From JAWLGW01 sp964569055 (GTDB taxonomy: Bacteria; Planctomycetota; J058): DNA of 34,060 nucleotides. The stretch spans positions 1 through 34,060 of the forward strand of contig CAZMSZ010000031.1 of assembly GCA_964569055.1 (NCBI GenBank), given 5' to 3'. Under the pieces are notes generated by a model, which made no database searches, was not told where the DNA came from, and saw nothing but the letters and a program-made list of their open reading frames with translations. The position numbers and the translations under genes were made by a program. This document shows, piece by piece, positions 14,785-22,535 of the stretch (position 1 is its first letter; each line of letters starts with the position of its first letter).

Positions 14785-15180
14785 CTAAGTCGAGCAAGCC
14801 CCGTTCATGACGCGGTCGGCGATGAAGATCGGGACCTCGTGCTTGAGCGCGAGGGCGATCGCGTCGGAGGGGCGCGCGTCGACGGTCAGCTCCTCCTTGC
14901 CGCGCGTCAGCGCGAGCTTGGCGAAGTAGGTCTCCTCGCGCAGGTCGTCGATCACCACGAAGGCGAGGTGCGCCTCGAGCTGCGTCAACAGCGCGCCGAG
15001 GAGGTCGTGGGTCAGCGGGCGCTCGGACACGAGCTCCTTGAGCGCGCGGTCGATGGCGAGCGCCTCGAACAGCCCGATCACGATGGGGAGCTCCCGCTCG
15101 CCGTCGACCTCGCGGAGGCACACGACCTGCTCGTCGGACCGCTCGTTGAGGACCAGCCGCGAGAGCTCGACCCGCACCAT
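14785..15180 (-). CDS. Bifunctional nuclease domain protein (DUF151/BFN)
   Basis: A 131-residue protein of the BFN/DUF151 family, members of which have been described as dual DNase/RNase in plants; the role in bacteria is unclear. Hallmark blocks are present in order: ELPIVIGLFEALAIDRAL, RPLTHDLLGALL, VVIDDLREETYFAKL, and the strongly conserved VDARPSDAIALALKHEVPIF. ATG 15180 is preferred, with AGGA upstream and a typical family N-terminus (MVRVELSRLVLNE). A 29-residue extension to 15267 is possible but is low-complexity. It is divergent from dnaA, sharing a ~258-bp region. The stop lies just before the promoter of the serine tRNAs, so it may be co-transcribed with them. Confidence 0.88.
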   Translation of the reverse strand: MVRVELSRLVLNERSDEQVVCLREVDGERELPIVIGLFEALAIDRALKELVSERPLTHDLLGALLTQLEAHLAFVVIDDLREETYFAKLALTRGKEELTVDARPSDAIALALKHEVPIFIADRVMNGACST

Positions 15181-15276
15181 CTCCAGGTCCTGCCGCGCTC
15201 GCCCCCGCGTCGCGCGCCGCGGATCGTAGCCCGTCGAGGGTTGAGGCGCAACCGCCTCGGAAGGCACGGTACATGC

Positions 15277-15308
15277 GGTTTTCCGCGCGATGGGCGCTTG
15301 GGAAAACC
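15277..15308. promoter_or_regulatory. Inverted repeat between the BFN gene and dnaA
   Basis: GGTTTTCC (15277-15284) and GGAAAACC (15301-15308) form a perfect 8-bp inverted repeat with a 16-bp spacer, about 24 bp centre to centre. It sits in the divergent promoter region, upstream of dnaA. It could be a dimeric operator; the TTTTCC cores also recall the TTTTCCACA DnaA-box form known from cyanobacteria, but the flanking bases do not match. Confidence 0.45.
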
Positions 15309-15438
15309 AGTGGCGTCCGCTCCGTCGCCTTTGCTACCCTGCGCGCCGACCCATCGCGAGCGCCGCGCTTTCGCCGCTCCAGCATCGCGCAGAGCCAGCC
15401 AGACCACCCAGCAGACCATCGACGGTCGGGGGGACCCG

Positions 15439-16842
15439 TTGCCCGTTTCGCAGGAGCTCGAGCCGCTGTTCCAGCGGGCCCTCGACCTGGTCCGCGAGCA
15501 GACCAAGAAGCCGATCTTCGAGACGTGGTTCCGGAACCTCGAGCTGATCGAGGTCGAGGACGACGTGATCCGGATCGGCACGCCGAACCGCTTCGTGAAG
15601 GAGTGGATCGAGAGCAGCGACCTGATCCACACCCTCGCCCACGCGATCCGCCGCGCGTACGACCGCGACCTGACCCCCGAGCTGGTGTTGACCGAGGTCG
15701 CCGACGAGTCGGAGGAGACCGCGCCGCTCCCCGCCGCGCCCGAGCCGCCGGCCGTGGTCCGGCCGCCCGCGGCCGAGCCGCTGCTCGAGCAAGATTCGAG
15801 CATCCAGCTCAAGGACGATTACACCTTCGAGTACTACATCGTAGGCCCCAACAACCGGCTGGCGCACGCCGCGGCGCTGGCCGTCGCCGAGACGCCTGGC
15901 CAGACCTACAACCCGCTGTTCATCCACAGCGCCGTCGGGCTGGGGAAGACCCACCTGCTCCAGGCGATCTGCCACGCGCTGATCAAGCGCCCCGGGCTCC
16001 CGCGCGCCAAGATCCTCTACCTGTCGTGCGAGGACTTCGTGAACCGCTTCATCGAGGCGGTCAAGGACGGCGAGCTCGAGCAGTTCCGCTACAAGTACCG
16101 CAACGTCGACGTGCTGGTGATCGACGACATCCACTTCCTCGCGGACAAGGAGCGGATCCAGGAGGAGTTCTTCCACACCTTCAACACGCTCTACAACTCG
16201 CAGAAGCAGATCATCCTCAGCGCCGACTGCGCCCCCAGCGAGATCCCCACCCTCGAGGACCGCCTGGTCTCGCGCTTCAAGTGGGGCCTGGTGGCGCGGA
16301 TCGACCCGCCCGAGTTCGAGACCCGCGCCGCGATCATCAAGCAGAAGGGCGAGGCCAAGGGCTATCGCCTCGACGACGACGTCGTCAACTTCCTCGCCGC
16401 CCGGATCGACTCGAACATCCGCGAGATCGAGGGCGCGATCAACCGGCTGGTCGGGACGGCCTCCCTCATGAACCGGCCGATCGACCTCAACTTCGCCCAG
16501 CAGACCCTGGCCGACATCGTGGGCAGCGAGCTGACCCGGGTGCAGATGGGCGACATCTGCGAGGCCGTGGTCAACCGGCTCAAGGTCAAGCTCTCCGACA
16601 TGCAGTCGAAGAAGCGCACCAAGCGGATCGCCTTCCCCCGGCAGGTCTGCATGTTCCTGGCGCGCGAGCTGACGGACCTGACCCTGGCCGACATCGGCGC
16701 CCACTTCGGCGGCCGCGACCACACCACCGTGATCTACGCGATCGAGCGGGTCGAGGAGCGGGTCAAGAAGGAGCCCGAGATCGCCCAGCTGATCGACGAG
16801 CTCAAGCGCGACGCGCGCACCGTCCGCAACCAGAGCCGCTGA
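15439..16842 (+). CDS. dnaA: Chromosomal replication initiator DnaA
   Basis: AAA+ initiator that binds oriC, opens the duplex and recruits the replicative helicase. With start TTG 15439 it has 467 residues. Domain I is at the N-terminus (KKPIFETWFRNLELIEVEDD). A Pro/Ala-rich domain II linker follows at ~90-115. Domain III carries YTFEYYIVGPNNRLAHAAAL, Walker A HSAVGLGKTHLLQ, Walker B VLVIDDIHFL and the box VII block RLVSRFKWGLVARI. Domain IV ends with the DNA-binding signature TLADIGAHFGGRDHTTVIYA. No ATG or GTG fits the N-terminus; TTG 15439 is the closest start upstream of domain I, and its ribosome binding site (GGGGGG) is only fair. Walker A has SAVGLGKT where GGVGLGKT is usual. Confidence 0.95.
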   Translation: MPVSQELEPLFQRALDLVREQTKKPIFETWFRNLELIEVEDDVIRIGTPNRFVKEWIESSDLIHTLAHAIRRAYDRDLTPELVLTEVADESEETAPLPAAPEPPAVVRPPAAEPLLEQDSSIQLKDDYTFEYYIVGPNNRLAHAAALAVAETPGQTYNPLFIHSAVGLGKTHLLQAICHALIKRPGLPRAKILYLSCEDFVNRFIEAVKDGELEQFRYKYRNVDVLVIDDIHFLADKERIQEEFFHTFNTLYNSQKQIILSADCAPSEIPTLEDRLVSRFKWGLVARIDPPEFETRAAIIKQKGEAKGYRLDDDVVNFLAARIDSNIREIEGAINRLVGTASLMNRPIDLNFAQQTLADIVGSELTRVQMGDICEAVVNRLKVKLSDMQSKKRTKRIAFPRQVCMFLARELTDLTLADIGAHFGGRDHTTVIYAIERVEERVKKEPEIAQLIDELKRDARTVRNQSR

Positions 16843-16865
16843 GCCGCACGCGCGGCCGCGTCCGG

Positions 16866-16889
16866 GCCCCGGAGGCGCTCCTCCGGGGT
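16866..16889 (+). terminator. Hairpin downstream of dnaA
   Basis: CCCCGGAGG (16867-16875), loop CGCT, and CCTCCGGGG (16880-16888) form a perfect 9-bp stem 24 bp after the dnaA stop. Only a weak TCTCGTCGT tract follows, so termination may be partial. Confidence 0.65.
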
Positions 16890-17518
16890 CTCGTCGTGTA
16901 CGGAGCGCGCGAGCCCGTGGTCGACTCGAGGCGCGCCGTGGACGTGGCGAGCCGAGCCAGGCTTGGAAGGCGCTGCGCGCGGAGCGCCACCCGCCCTGGG
17001 TCGACCGGTGAGCGCGAGGTGACCAGGCCGGGCGCGCGCGGTCCGGTGGCGACGTCGCGGCTGAGCGACGCCTCCGCGCTCGAGACCGTACAGTTCGATG
17101 ACCGGCGCCGTTTTTCGAAGGACGTGGAGCGCGCGTGATGTCCGCGTGCGTCGCCGCTTGGCCACGTTTCGTTCGCCGCGGGAGTGCCGCTGGGAAGACG
17201 CGTGCAGAGCCACCTGCCCGCTTTCGAGAACGCGGGAGGGAGCGGGGAAGGATGAGCGGCCATCCCGCGCCGGTGTCGAGAGCCGTGGACGAACGGCCCC
17301 CTCTCTTCGCGCGCGACGCAGGATGGACTCCGACCGCCTCGGCCCCGCGCGCCGAGCGCAAGCCACGGCGACGCCTGGGGCGAGGGCTCGCGGGGCGATG
17401 GTTCTCCACGGTTTCGATCGAACCAAGAGAGAAGAGAGAAGAAGGAACATCTCTTCGAGGGGAAGAAGGAAGACCATCCCACGAGCCGCGCCGAGCGCCG
17501 AGATCGAGCGGCAGACGT

Positions 17519-17540
17519 CCATCGCCTCGGCGATGGTTTT
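17519..17540 (+). terminator. Intrinsic terminator within the dnaA-dnaN interval
   Basis: CCATCGCC and GGCGATGG (17519-17526, 17529-17536) form a tight 7-8 bp hairpin followed by TTTT and a G/T-rich run. It precedes the promoter at 17544 by 4 bp. No gene ends just upstream on this strand, so it may end a small RNA or dnaA read-through. Confidence 0.65.
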
Positions 17541-17543
17541 GGG

Positions 17544-17572
17544 TTGGGACGCGGCGGGGAGGCCGCTACAAT
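17544..17572 (+). promoter_or_regulatory. Putative sigma-70 promoter for dnaN
   Basis: TTGGGA (17544-17549), a 17-nt spacer and TACAAT (17567-17572) closely match the -35/-10 consensus with ideal spacing. Transcription would start near 17580, giving dnaN a leader of roughly 260 nt that carries the 10-bp direct repeats. Confidence 0.6.
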
Positions 17573-17633
17573 CGAGCCCGTTCGCGGCGCGCCAAGAGCG
17601 CGTCCGAGACTGAGCGAAGCTGGTCCGAGCCCA

Positions 17634-17663
17634 CTCCGAACCCCTCCGAACCCCTCCGAACCC
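17634..17663 (+). repeat. Three tandem 10-bp direct repeats (CTCCGAACCC)
   Basis: CTCCGAACCC occurs three times without interruption at 17634, 17644 and 17654. A degenerate relative (GTCCGAGCCC) lies just before. The 10-bp period places the copies on one face of the helix, as in iterons or a protein-binding array. The position is just downstream of the proposed dnaN promoter. Confidence 0.75.
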
Positions 17664-17838
17664 GACGACGACTCGACCCCGAGCCGGCCCGTCGGTCCCG
17701 AACGAAACCGGAACGCTCCCCAGCAGGGCAGGCCGTCGGCCATCGCGCGGGAGTCGGCGTCGGCGAGCCCCGGCCTGTCGGACGATGCCCGTAGAGTAGG
17801 CGGCCTGTGCGGGGATCCACCCGCAGCGGGAGAGAGTC

Positions 17839-18978
17839 ATGAGCGTGGTTGCCGAGACGAGCTGCCTCAAGTTCCGCGGAGACGCCAAGGAGCTCGCCGA
17901 GAGCGTGAGCCTGGCGGCGACGGTGGCGCCGGCCAAGAGCACCCGCCCGGTGCTGCAGAACCTGCTGCTGCACGGGCACGACGGCGTGCTCGAGGTCACC
18001 GGGTCCGACATGGAGGTCTCGATCCGGGTCCGGATCGAGCACGTCGAGATCGGCGCCGACGGCAAGGTGCTCGTCAACGCCGGCCGCTTCCAGCAGATCC
18101 TGCGCGAGCTCGCGGGGGAGCAGGTCGAGGTGCGGACCGACGACCGCGCGGGCTGCACGATCACCACCGGAGACGCCCGGTTCCAGGTGATGGGCGAGGA
18201 CCCGCAGGACTTCCCCGAGCTGACCGCCTGGCCGACCGAGGGCACGTTCCAGCTCAAGGCCGGCGACCTGGTCGAGATGATCCGGCGCACGCACTTCGCG
18301 ACGCACCCCGAGAAGACCCGCTACGCCATGAACGGGATCCTGCTCGACCTCAAGGGCTCGCGGGTCCACCTCGTCGCCACCGACGGCAAGCGGCTGGCGC
18401 TGTGCGAGCGGGCGCTCGACTTCGAGGCGGAGCAGCCGGTGCACGTCGTGGTGCCGACCAAGGGCATGACGCTCCTGCAGCGGGTGATCGGGAGCGGCGA
18501 CGAGACGGTGGAGGTGGCGGTCGAGGCCTCGCAGGTCCACTTCCGCACCGCCCGGGCCGTGGTGTCGGCGCGGCTGATCCAGGGTCACTTCCCGCCCTAC
18601 GAGGAGGTGCTCCCCAAGGACCACGACAAGCAGCTCAAGCTGGCGCGCGAGGCGTTCCTGCTCGCGCTGCGGCGCGCGGCGCTCCTCGGCACCAAGGACA
18701 GCCAGGCCGTCCGGTTCCAGTTCGGCCGCGAGGGGCTCGAGCTGACCTCGCGGGTGCCCGAGGTGGGCGAGAGCCGGATCACGTTCGCGCTCGACTTCCC
18801 CTACGACACGCTGGAGATCGGGTTCAATCCGCAGTACTTCCAGGACGTGCTCAAGGTGCTCGAGAGCGAGGAGTTCCTGCTCGAGCTCAAGGACGGGCGC
18901 TCGGCCGCGGTGATCCGCGAGCGAGCCGACGACCGTGGCTACGTCTACCTCGTCATGCCGCTCAACCTCGCGGGCTGA
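17839..18978 (+). CDS. dnaN: DNA polymerase III beta subunit (sliding clamp)
   Basis: Ring-shaped processivity clamp for replicative and repair polymerases; it works as a cytoplasmic dimer. Three successive clamp domains of ~120 residues are visible in 379 aa, within the normal range. Typical blocks are STRPVLQNLLLHG, VLVNAGRFQQILREL, DFPELTAWP, ATDGKRLALCE, IQGHFPPYEEVLPKD and the C-terminal YVYLVMPLNL, which forms part of the partner-binding pocket. ATG 17839 has GGGAGAG 8 nt upstream. It is followed by dciA and gyrB on the same strand. The canonical neighbour recF is missing at this place. Confidence 0.96.
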   Translation: MSVVAETSCLKFRGDAKELAESVSLAATVAPAKSTRPVLQNLLLHGHDGVLEVTGSDMEVSIRVRIEHVEIGADGKVLVNAGRFQQILRELAGEQVEVRTDDRAGCTITTGDARFQVMGEDPQDFPELTAWPTEGTFQLKAGDLVEMIRRTHFATHPEKTRYAMNGILLDLKGSRVHLVATDGKRLALCERALDFEAEQPVHVVVPTKGMTLLQRVIGSGDETVEVAVEASQVHFRTARAVVSARLIQGHFPPYEEVLPKDHDKQLKLAREAFLLALRRAALLGTKDSQAVRFQFGREGLELTSRVPEVGESRITFALDFPYDTLEIGFNPQYFQDVLKVLESEEFLLELKDGRSAAVIRERADDRGYVYLVMPLNLAG

Positions 18979-19072
18979 GCGACGGACGCGGCGACGGCGG
19001 ACGGGCGGGGATCGATCTCGATGCCCTCTCTCTCCACGGGGAGGGCGCGGCGGTGGAGTGTGCGAAGGGCGC

Positions 19073-19459
19073 ATGATGAAGCGGCATGAGCAGGGGCGAG
19101 GGCTCCTCCCCTCGCGGCGTCCTCCCCAGGGAGCGACCGCGCGGGAGCCGCAGCCGATCGGCGAGCTGATCGCGCGGGTGGTCGAGGGGGCCGGGCTCAA
19201 GGGGCGCGGCAAGCTCGAGCGCCTGCAGCCCGTGTGGGTCGACGCGGTCGGCAAGGCGCACGCGCAGCAGACCCGCCTGGTCGCGCTCCGCGGCGGAGAG
19301 CTGGTGGTGGAGGTCGCCTCGGCGGCGCTCGCCCACGAGCTCGGGGTGTATCACAAGCGGGCGCTCGTCGAGCGGCTCCGCCAGCGATCGGGCTTGCCGA
19401 TTCATGACTTGCGCTGCAAGGTCGGCGGACCCTGGCCCTCCCCAAAAGGGTCGGGATAG
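19073..19459 (+). CDS. dciA: DciA-like helicase-loading factor (DUF721)
   Basis: A 128-residue protein (127 if the second ATG at 19076 is used) with a DUF721 domain. DciA is the widespread bacterial factor that helps load the replicative helicase DnaB in organisms without DnaC or DnaI. The N-terminal ~35 residues are basic and disordered. The domain follows at ~38-118: PIGELIARVVEGAGLKGRGK, LQPVWVDAVGKAHAQQTRLV, GELVVEVASAALAHELGVY and a final basic strand (HDLRCKVGG). AAGGG precedes the starts. Its position between dnaN and gyrB matches the location of DUF721 genes in many genomes, where it often sits beside recF. The assignment to loading function rests on family knowledge. Confidence 0.85.
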   Translation: MMKRHEQGRGLLPSRRPPQGATAREPQPIGELIARVVEGAGLKGRGKLERLQPVWVDAVGKAHAQQTRLVALRGGELVVEVASAALAHELGVYHKRALVERLRQRSGLPIHDLRCKVGGPWPSPKGSG

Positions 19460-19507
19460 CGGATAATAAGCGGCGTAATTCCAGTGGCTTACGGGGGAAC
19501 GAGGGCC

Positions 19508-22081
19508 ATGGTGATGACCAGGCACGAGCACGAGGGCTCCGCGGTCGCGACGCCAGCGGCGGACGACTACAGCGCGGGGAGCATCCAGCTCAAGGAGGGC
19601 ATCGAGCACGTCCGGGTGCGGCCCGCGATGTACATCGGTGACGTCCACGAGCGCGGCCTGCACCACCTCGTGAACGAGGTCGTGGACAACTCGGTCGACG
19701 AGGCCATGGCCGGCTTCTGCACCGAGATCGAGGTCACGATCCACGACGATGGGTCGATCTCGATCCTCGACAACGGGCGCGGGATCCCGGTCGGCATCCA
19801 CGAGAAGGTCGGGCTGCCGACCCTCGAGGTCTGCCTTACCCGGCTGGGCGCGGGCGGCAAGTTCGACAAGAACAGCTACAAGGTCTCGGGCGGCCTGCAC
19901 GGCGTGGGCGTGTCGTGCGTGAACGCGCTCTCGGCCTGGCTCGAGGCCGAGGTGTTCCGCGACGGCTCGGCGTATCGCATGCGGTTCGAGCGCGGCAAGA
20001 CGGTCCGCGAGCTCGAGACGACCGGCCCCTCCAAGCGGCGCGGCACCAAGATCACCTTCGCGCCCGACCCCGAGATCTTCCGCCAGGCGCAGGCCTTCAA
20101 GTACTCGATCATCGCCAAGCGCCTGCGCGAGCTGGCCTACCTCAACGCCGGGCTCAAGATCGTGCTGCGCGACGAGCGCGAGGAGGGGCAGAGCGAGACG
20201 TTCCACTTCCCCCGCGGGATCGTGGAGTTCGTCGAGGACCTCTCCAGCACCGAGGACGCGCTGCTGCGCGAGCCGATCAGCAGCCGGCGCAGCCAGTTCA
20301 GCGAGGAGTCGCGCGGCGAGGTCGAGGTCGAGTTCGCGCTGCAGTACACCGACACCTACAACGAGACGATCCTCAGCTACACCAACAACATCAACACGAT
20401 CGAGGGCGGCACCCACCTGACCGGGTTCCGGGCCGCGCTGACGAGCACGCTCAACAACTGGCTCAAGGACAACGAGAAGCTGCTCAAGCTCGGCAAGGAC
20501 GAGCGCCCCTCGGGCGACGACTACAAGGAGGGCCTGGTCGCGGTCGTGTCCGTCAAGGTCCCCGAGCCGCAGTTCGAGGGGCAGACCAAGACCAAGCTCG
20601 GCAACTCCGACGTGGCCGGCGTGGTCCAGAACGTGGTCGGGCAGTACCTGAAGGCCTGGTGGGAGCAGAACCCCGATCAGGCCAAGCGCGTGGTCTCCAA
20701 GGCGCTCGAGGCGCGCAAGGCGCGGCTCGCGGCCAAGAAGGCCAAGGACCTCGCCCGCAAGGCCAAGGACGCCCTGCGCGGCGGCGGCGTCGCCAAGCTC
20801 AAGGACTGCAACTCGACCAACCCGGAGGAGTGCGAGCTGTACCTCGTCGAGGGTGACTCCGCAGGTGGGACCGCCGGCAAGGCGCGCGACTCCCACACGC
20901 AGGCGATCCTGCCGCTGCGCGGCAAGATCATCAACGTGTGGAAGGCGAGCCACGACCGCATGCTCGGGCACAACGAGATCGCGACGATCATTCAGGTGCT
21001 CGGCACGGGGATCCTCGACGACTTCGACCTGGCCAAGCTCCAGTACCACAAGATCATCATCATGTGCGACGCGGATGTCGACGGGAGCCACATCCGCACG
21101 CTGATCCTGACGTTCTTCTTCCGGCAGATGGCCGAGCTCGTGCGGGCCGGGCACGTCTACATCGCGCAGCCGCCGCTGTACAAGACGCGCGTCAAGCGGC
21201 GCCGCGCCGACGGCGAGGAGGGCGAGGACGGCAAGAAGAAGCGGTCCAAGGGCAAGTTCGAGGAGGTGTATCACCTCACCGAGCAGGACTTCCGCGGCGC
21301 CATGCTCGGCCTCGGCCTCGACGGCAGCCGGCTGGAGCGGGGCGAGCGCGACGCGCTCGAGGGCGGCGCGCTCGAGGAGGTCGTCCGCCTGGCGGAGGAG
21401 CTCGAGCAGCTCGGGCGCGAGGTGGTGCGCAAGGGCGTGCCGTTCGACAAGTACCTGGGCCGGCGCCGGGAGGACGGCCTGCTCCCCCACGCGCGGGTGC
21501 AGCTGACGGGCGCCAAGCGCGCCCCGGCCATCTACACCGAGGAGGAGCTCGAGGCCTGGCTCGCGCAGGCCGTCGAGAAGAGCCCCGACCTCAAGGTGTG
21601 GCGGAGCAGCGACCCGCTCAGCGAGCGGGAGGGCGCCGACGTCGAGGTGACGGTGTTCACCTCCAAGCGGCGGCTCGAGGAGCTGCTGGCCCGGGCCGAG
21701 GGGCTCGGGTTCACGGCGGCGGAGCTGTTCCCCGCCCCGCCCCCCGAGCCCGGGGCCAACCCGCCGGCGCGCTTCCACTTGACGCGCGGCAAGGACGACC
21801 TCGAGGTGGCGGGCCTCCTCGAGCTCCCCGCGCAGGTCCGCAAGCTCGGCGAGCGCGGCGTCGACGTCCAGCGCTACAAGGGCCTGGGCGAGATGGACTG
21901 GGACGAGCTGCGCGACACCACCATGGACCCCAGCAAGCGGATCCTGCTGCAGGTCTCGCTCGACAACGAGAACATGCTCGAGGCGAACCAGGTGTTCAGC
22001 ACGCTCATGGGCACCAAGGTCGAGCCGCGCCGCGCGTTCATCGAGAAGCACGCGGTGGAGGTCACCGACCTCGACGCCTGA
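19508..22081 (+). CDS. gyrB: DNA gyrase subunit B
   Basis: ATPase/TOPRIM subunit of DNA gyrase, which introduces negative supercoils together with GyrA. The GHKL ATPase domain shows VRVRPAMYIGD, EVVDNSVDEAMAG, DNGRGIPVGIH and SGGLHGVGVSCVNALS. The TOPRIM domain has YLVEGDSAGGTAGKARDSHT (most GyrBs read GGSA) and IIIMCDADVDGSHIRTL. After QPPLYK there is an insertion of ~170 residues, as in Gram-negative type GyrB, and then QRYKGLGEMDWDELRDTTM at the C-terminus. Length is about 857 aa. Three in-frame starts are possible (GTG 19484, ATG 19508, ATG 19514); GAGGG at 19501 has best spacing to 19514, so the true start may be 6 nt later. It closes the dnaN-dciA-gyrB run. Confidence 0.96.
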   Translation: MVMTRHEHEGSAVATPAADDYSAGSIQLKEGIEHVRVRPAMYIGDVHERGLHHLVNEVVDNSVDEAMAGFCTEIEVTIHDDGSISILDNGRGIPVGIHEKVGLPTLEVCLTRLGAGGKFDKNSYKVSGGLHGVGVSCVNALSAWLEAEVFRDGSAYRMRFERGKTVRELETTGPSKRRGTKITFAPDPEIFRQAQAFKYSIIAKRLRELAYLNAGLKIVLRDEREEGQSETFHFPRGIVEFVEDLSSTEDALLREPISSRRSQFSEESRGEVEVEFALQYTDTYNETILSYTNNINTIEGGTHLTGFRAALTSTLNNWLKDNEKLLKLGKDERPSGDDYKEGLVAVVSVKVPEPQFEGQTKTKLGNSDVAGVVQNVVGQYLKAWWEQNPDQAKRVVSKALEARKARLAAKKAKDLARKAKDALRGGGVAKLKDCNSTNPEECELYLVEGDSAGGTAGKARDSHTQAILPLRGKIINVWKASHDRMLGHNEIATIIQVLGTGILDDFDLAKLQYHKIIIMCDADVDGSHIRTLILTFFFRQMAELVRAGHVYIAQPPLYKTRVKRRRADGEEGEDGKKKRSKGKFEEVYHLTEQDFRGAMLGLGLDGSRLERGERDALEGGALEEVVRLAEELEQLGREVVRKGVPFDKYLGRRREDGLLPHARVQLTGAKRAPAIYTEEELEAWLAQAVEKSPDLKVWRSSDPLSEREGADVEVTVFTSKRRLEELLARAEGLGFTAAELFPAPPPEPGANPPARFHLTRGKDDLEVAGLLELPAQVRKLGERGVDVQRYKGLGEMDWDELRDTTMDPSKRILLQVSLDNENMLEANQVFSTLMGTKVEPRRAFIEKHAVEVTDLDA

Positions 22082-22143
22082 CCGAGTCTTCGGCTGGTCT
22101 TGTGTGATGGCGCCAGGTGTTGTGTGGGGCGCCGAAGACTCGG
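22082..22143. other. 13-bp perfect inverted repeat directly after gyrB
   Basis: CCGAGTCTTCGGC (22082-22094) and GCCGAAGACTCGG (22131-22143) are exact complements separated by 36 nt that contain GGCGCC and repeated TGTTGTGT-like bases. It begins at the base after the gyrB TGA. It may act as a terminator or RNA stabiliser, but it lacks a U-tract and the loop is long. It also forms the left border of the tandem-repeat region. Confidence 0.7.
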
Positions 22144-22151
22144 ATGGGGGC

Positions 22152-22535
22152 GGGGCTCGGGTTACTGCCACGCCTTGACGCGAGGAGATAGGAGGCGGTG
22201 GCTCGGGCTACTGCCACGCCTTGCGCGAGGAGATTGAGGGCGGNNNNNNNNNNNNNNNNNNNNNNNNNNNNNNNNNNNNNNNNNNNNNNNNNNNNNNNNN
22301 NNNNNNNNNNNNNNNNNNNNNNNNNNNNNNNNNNNNNNNNNNNCGCGAGGAGATTGAGGGCGGTGGCTCGGGCTACTGCCACGCCTTGACGCGAGGAGAT
22401 TGAGGGCGGTGGCTCGGGCTACTGCCACGCCTTGACGCGAGGAGATTGAGGGCGGGGGCTCGGGCTACTGCCACGCCTTGCGGCAAGGAGATTGAGGCGG
22501 CGGCCGCCGACTGCCACGCCTTGCGCAAGGAGATT
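22152..22535. repeat. Tandem 46-bp repeat array, interrupted by an assembly gap
   Basis: At least seven recognisable copies of a ~46-bp unit lie in head-to-tail order, with CGAGGAGATTGAGGGCGG and GGCTCGGGCTACTGCCACGC as its two halves. The shared CGAGG/CAAGG points fall at 22181, 22226, (gap), 22346, 22392, 22438, 22484 and 22526, so the spacings are 45, 46, 46, 46 and 42 bp. Inner copies are nearly identical, and outer ones diverge. Each unit holds a small GTGGC...GCCAC hairpin. The period is not a multiple of three, so it is not a protein repeat. The last copy runs into the stop codon of the zeta-like gene. The true copy number is unknown. Confidence 0.9.
22244..22343. other. Assembly gap (100 N)
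   Basis: Exactly 100 undetermined bases within the tandem array, typical of a scaffold gap of unknown length. The repeats on both sides probably caused the assembly to break. Confidence 0.98.

Larger units (their letters stand above)
16843..17838. other. Non-coding dnaA-dnaN interval, candidate oriC/leader
   Basis: About 1 kb with no convincing gene on either strand. Open frames here have repetitive Arg/Pro/Ser translations without motifs. It contains an intrinsic-type hairpin after dnaA, a second hairpin with T-run (17519-17540), a good promoter (17544-17572), three 10-bp direct repeats (17634-17663), a 10-bp palindrome TTCGATCGAA (17413-17422) and a purine-rich, lower-GC tract around 17420-17480. 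Only one poor DnaA-box-like 9-mer was seen (TTCTCCACG at 17402-17410, 7 of 9). It is a plausible origin region, but the lack of a box cluster is a caution. Confidence 0.5.

Noticed and set aside
17402..17410. DnaA box TTCTCCACG
   Set aside because: Only 7 of 9 match the consensus and there is no cluster, so it was not listed as a site.
16843..17838. SRP RNA, RNase P RNA or tmRNA in the gap
   Set aside because: None of the hallmark conserved segments of these RNAs was found on reading the interval.
16734..18290. Long minus-strand frames in the dnaA-dnaN gap
   Set aside because: Ser/Arg/Pro-rich translations, no ribosome binding sites or motifs, and extension into dnaA or dnaN antisense.
18962..22171. 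A 1069-codon minus-strand frame across dciA and gyrB
   Set aside because: It is the mirror of real genes in GC-rich DNA; its translation is low complexity and has no family features.
22162..22428. Protein-coding repeat on the minus strand reading through the array
   Set aside because: The 46-bp period is not a multiple of three, so frames shift between copies, and the open frame depends on undetermined bases.
22152..22535. CRISPR array
   Set aside because: The whole 46-bp unit is repeated; there are no unique spacers between conserved repeats and no cas genes nearby.
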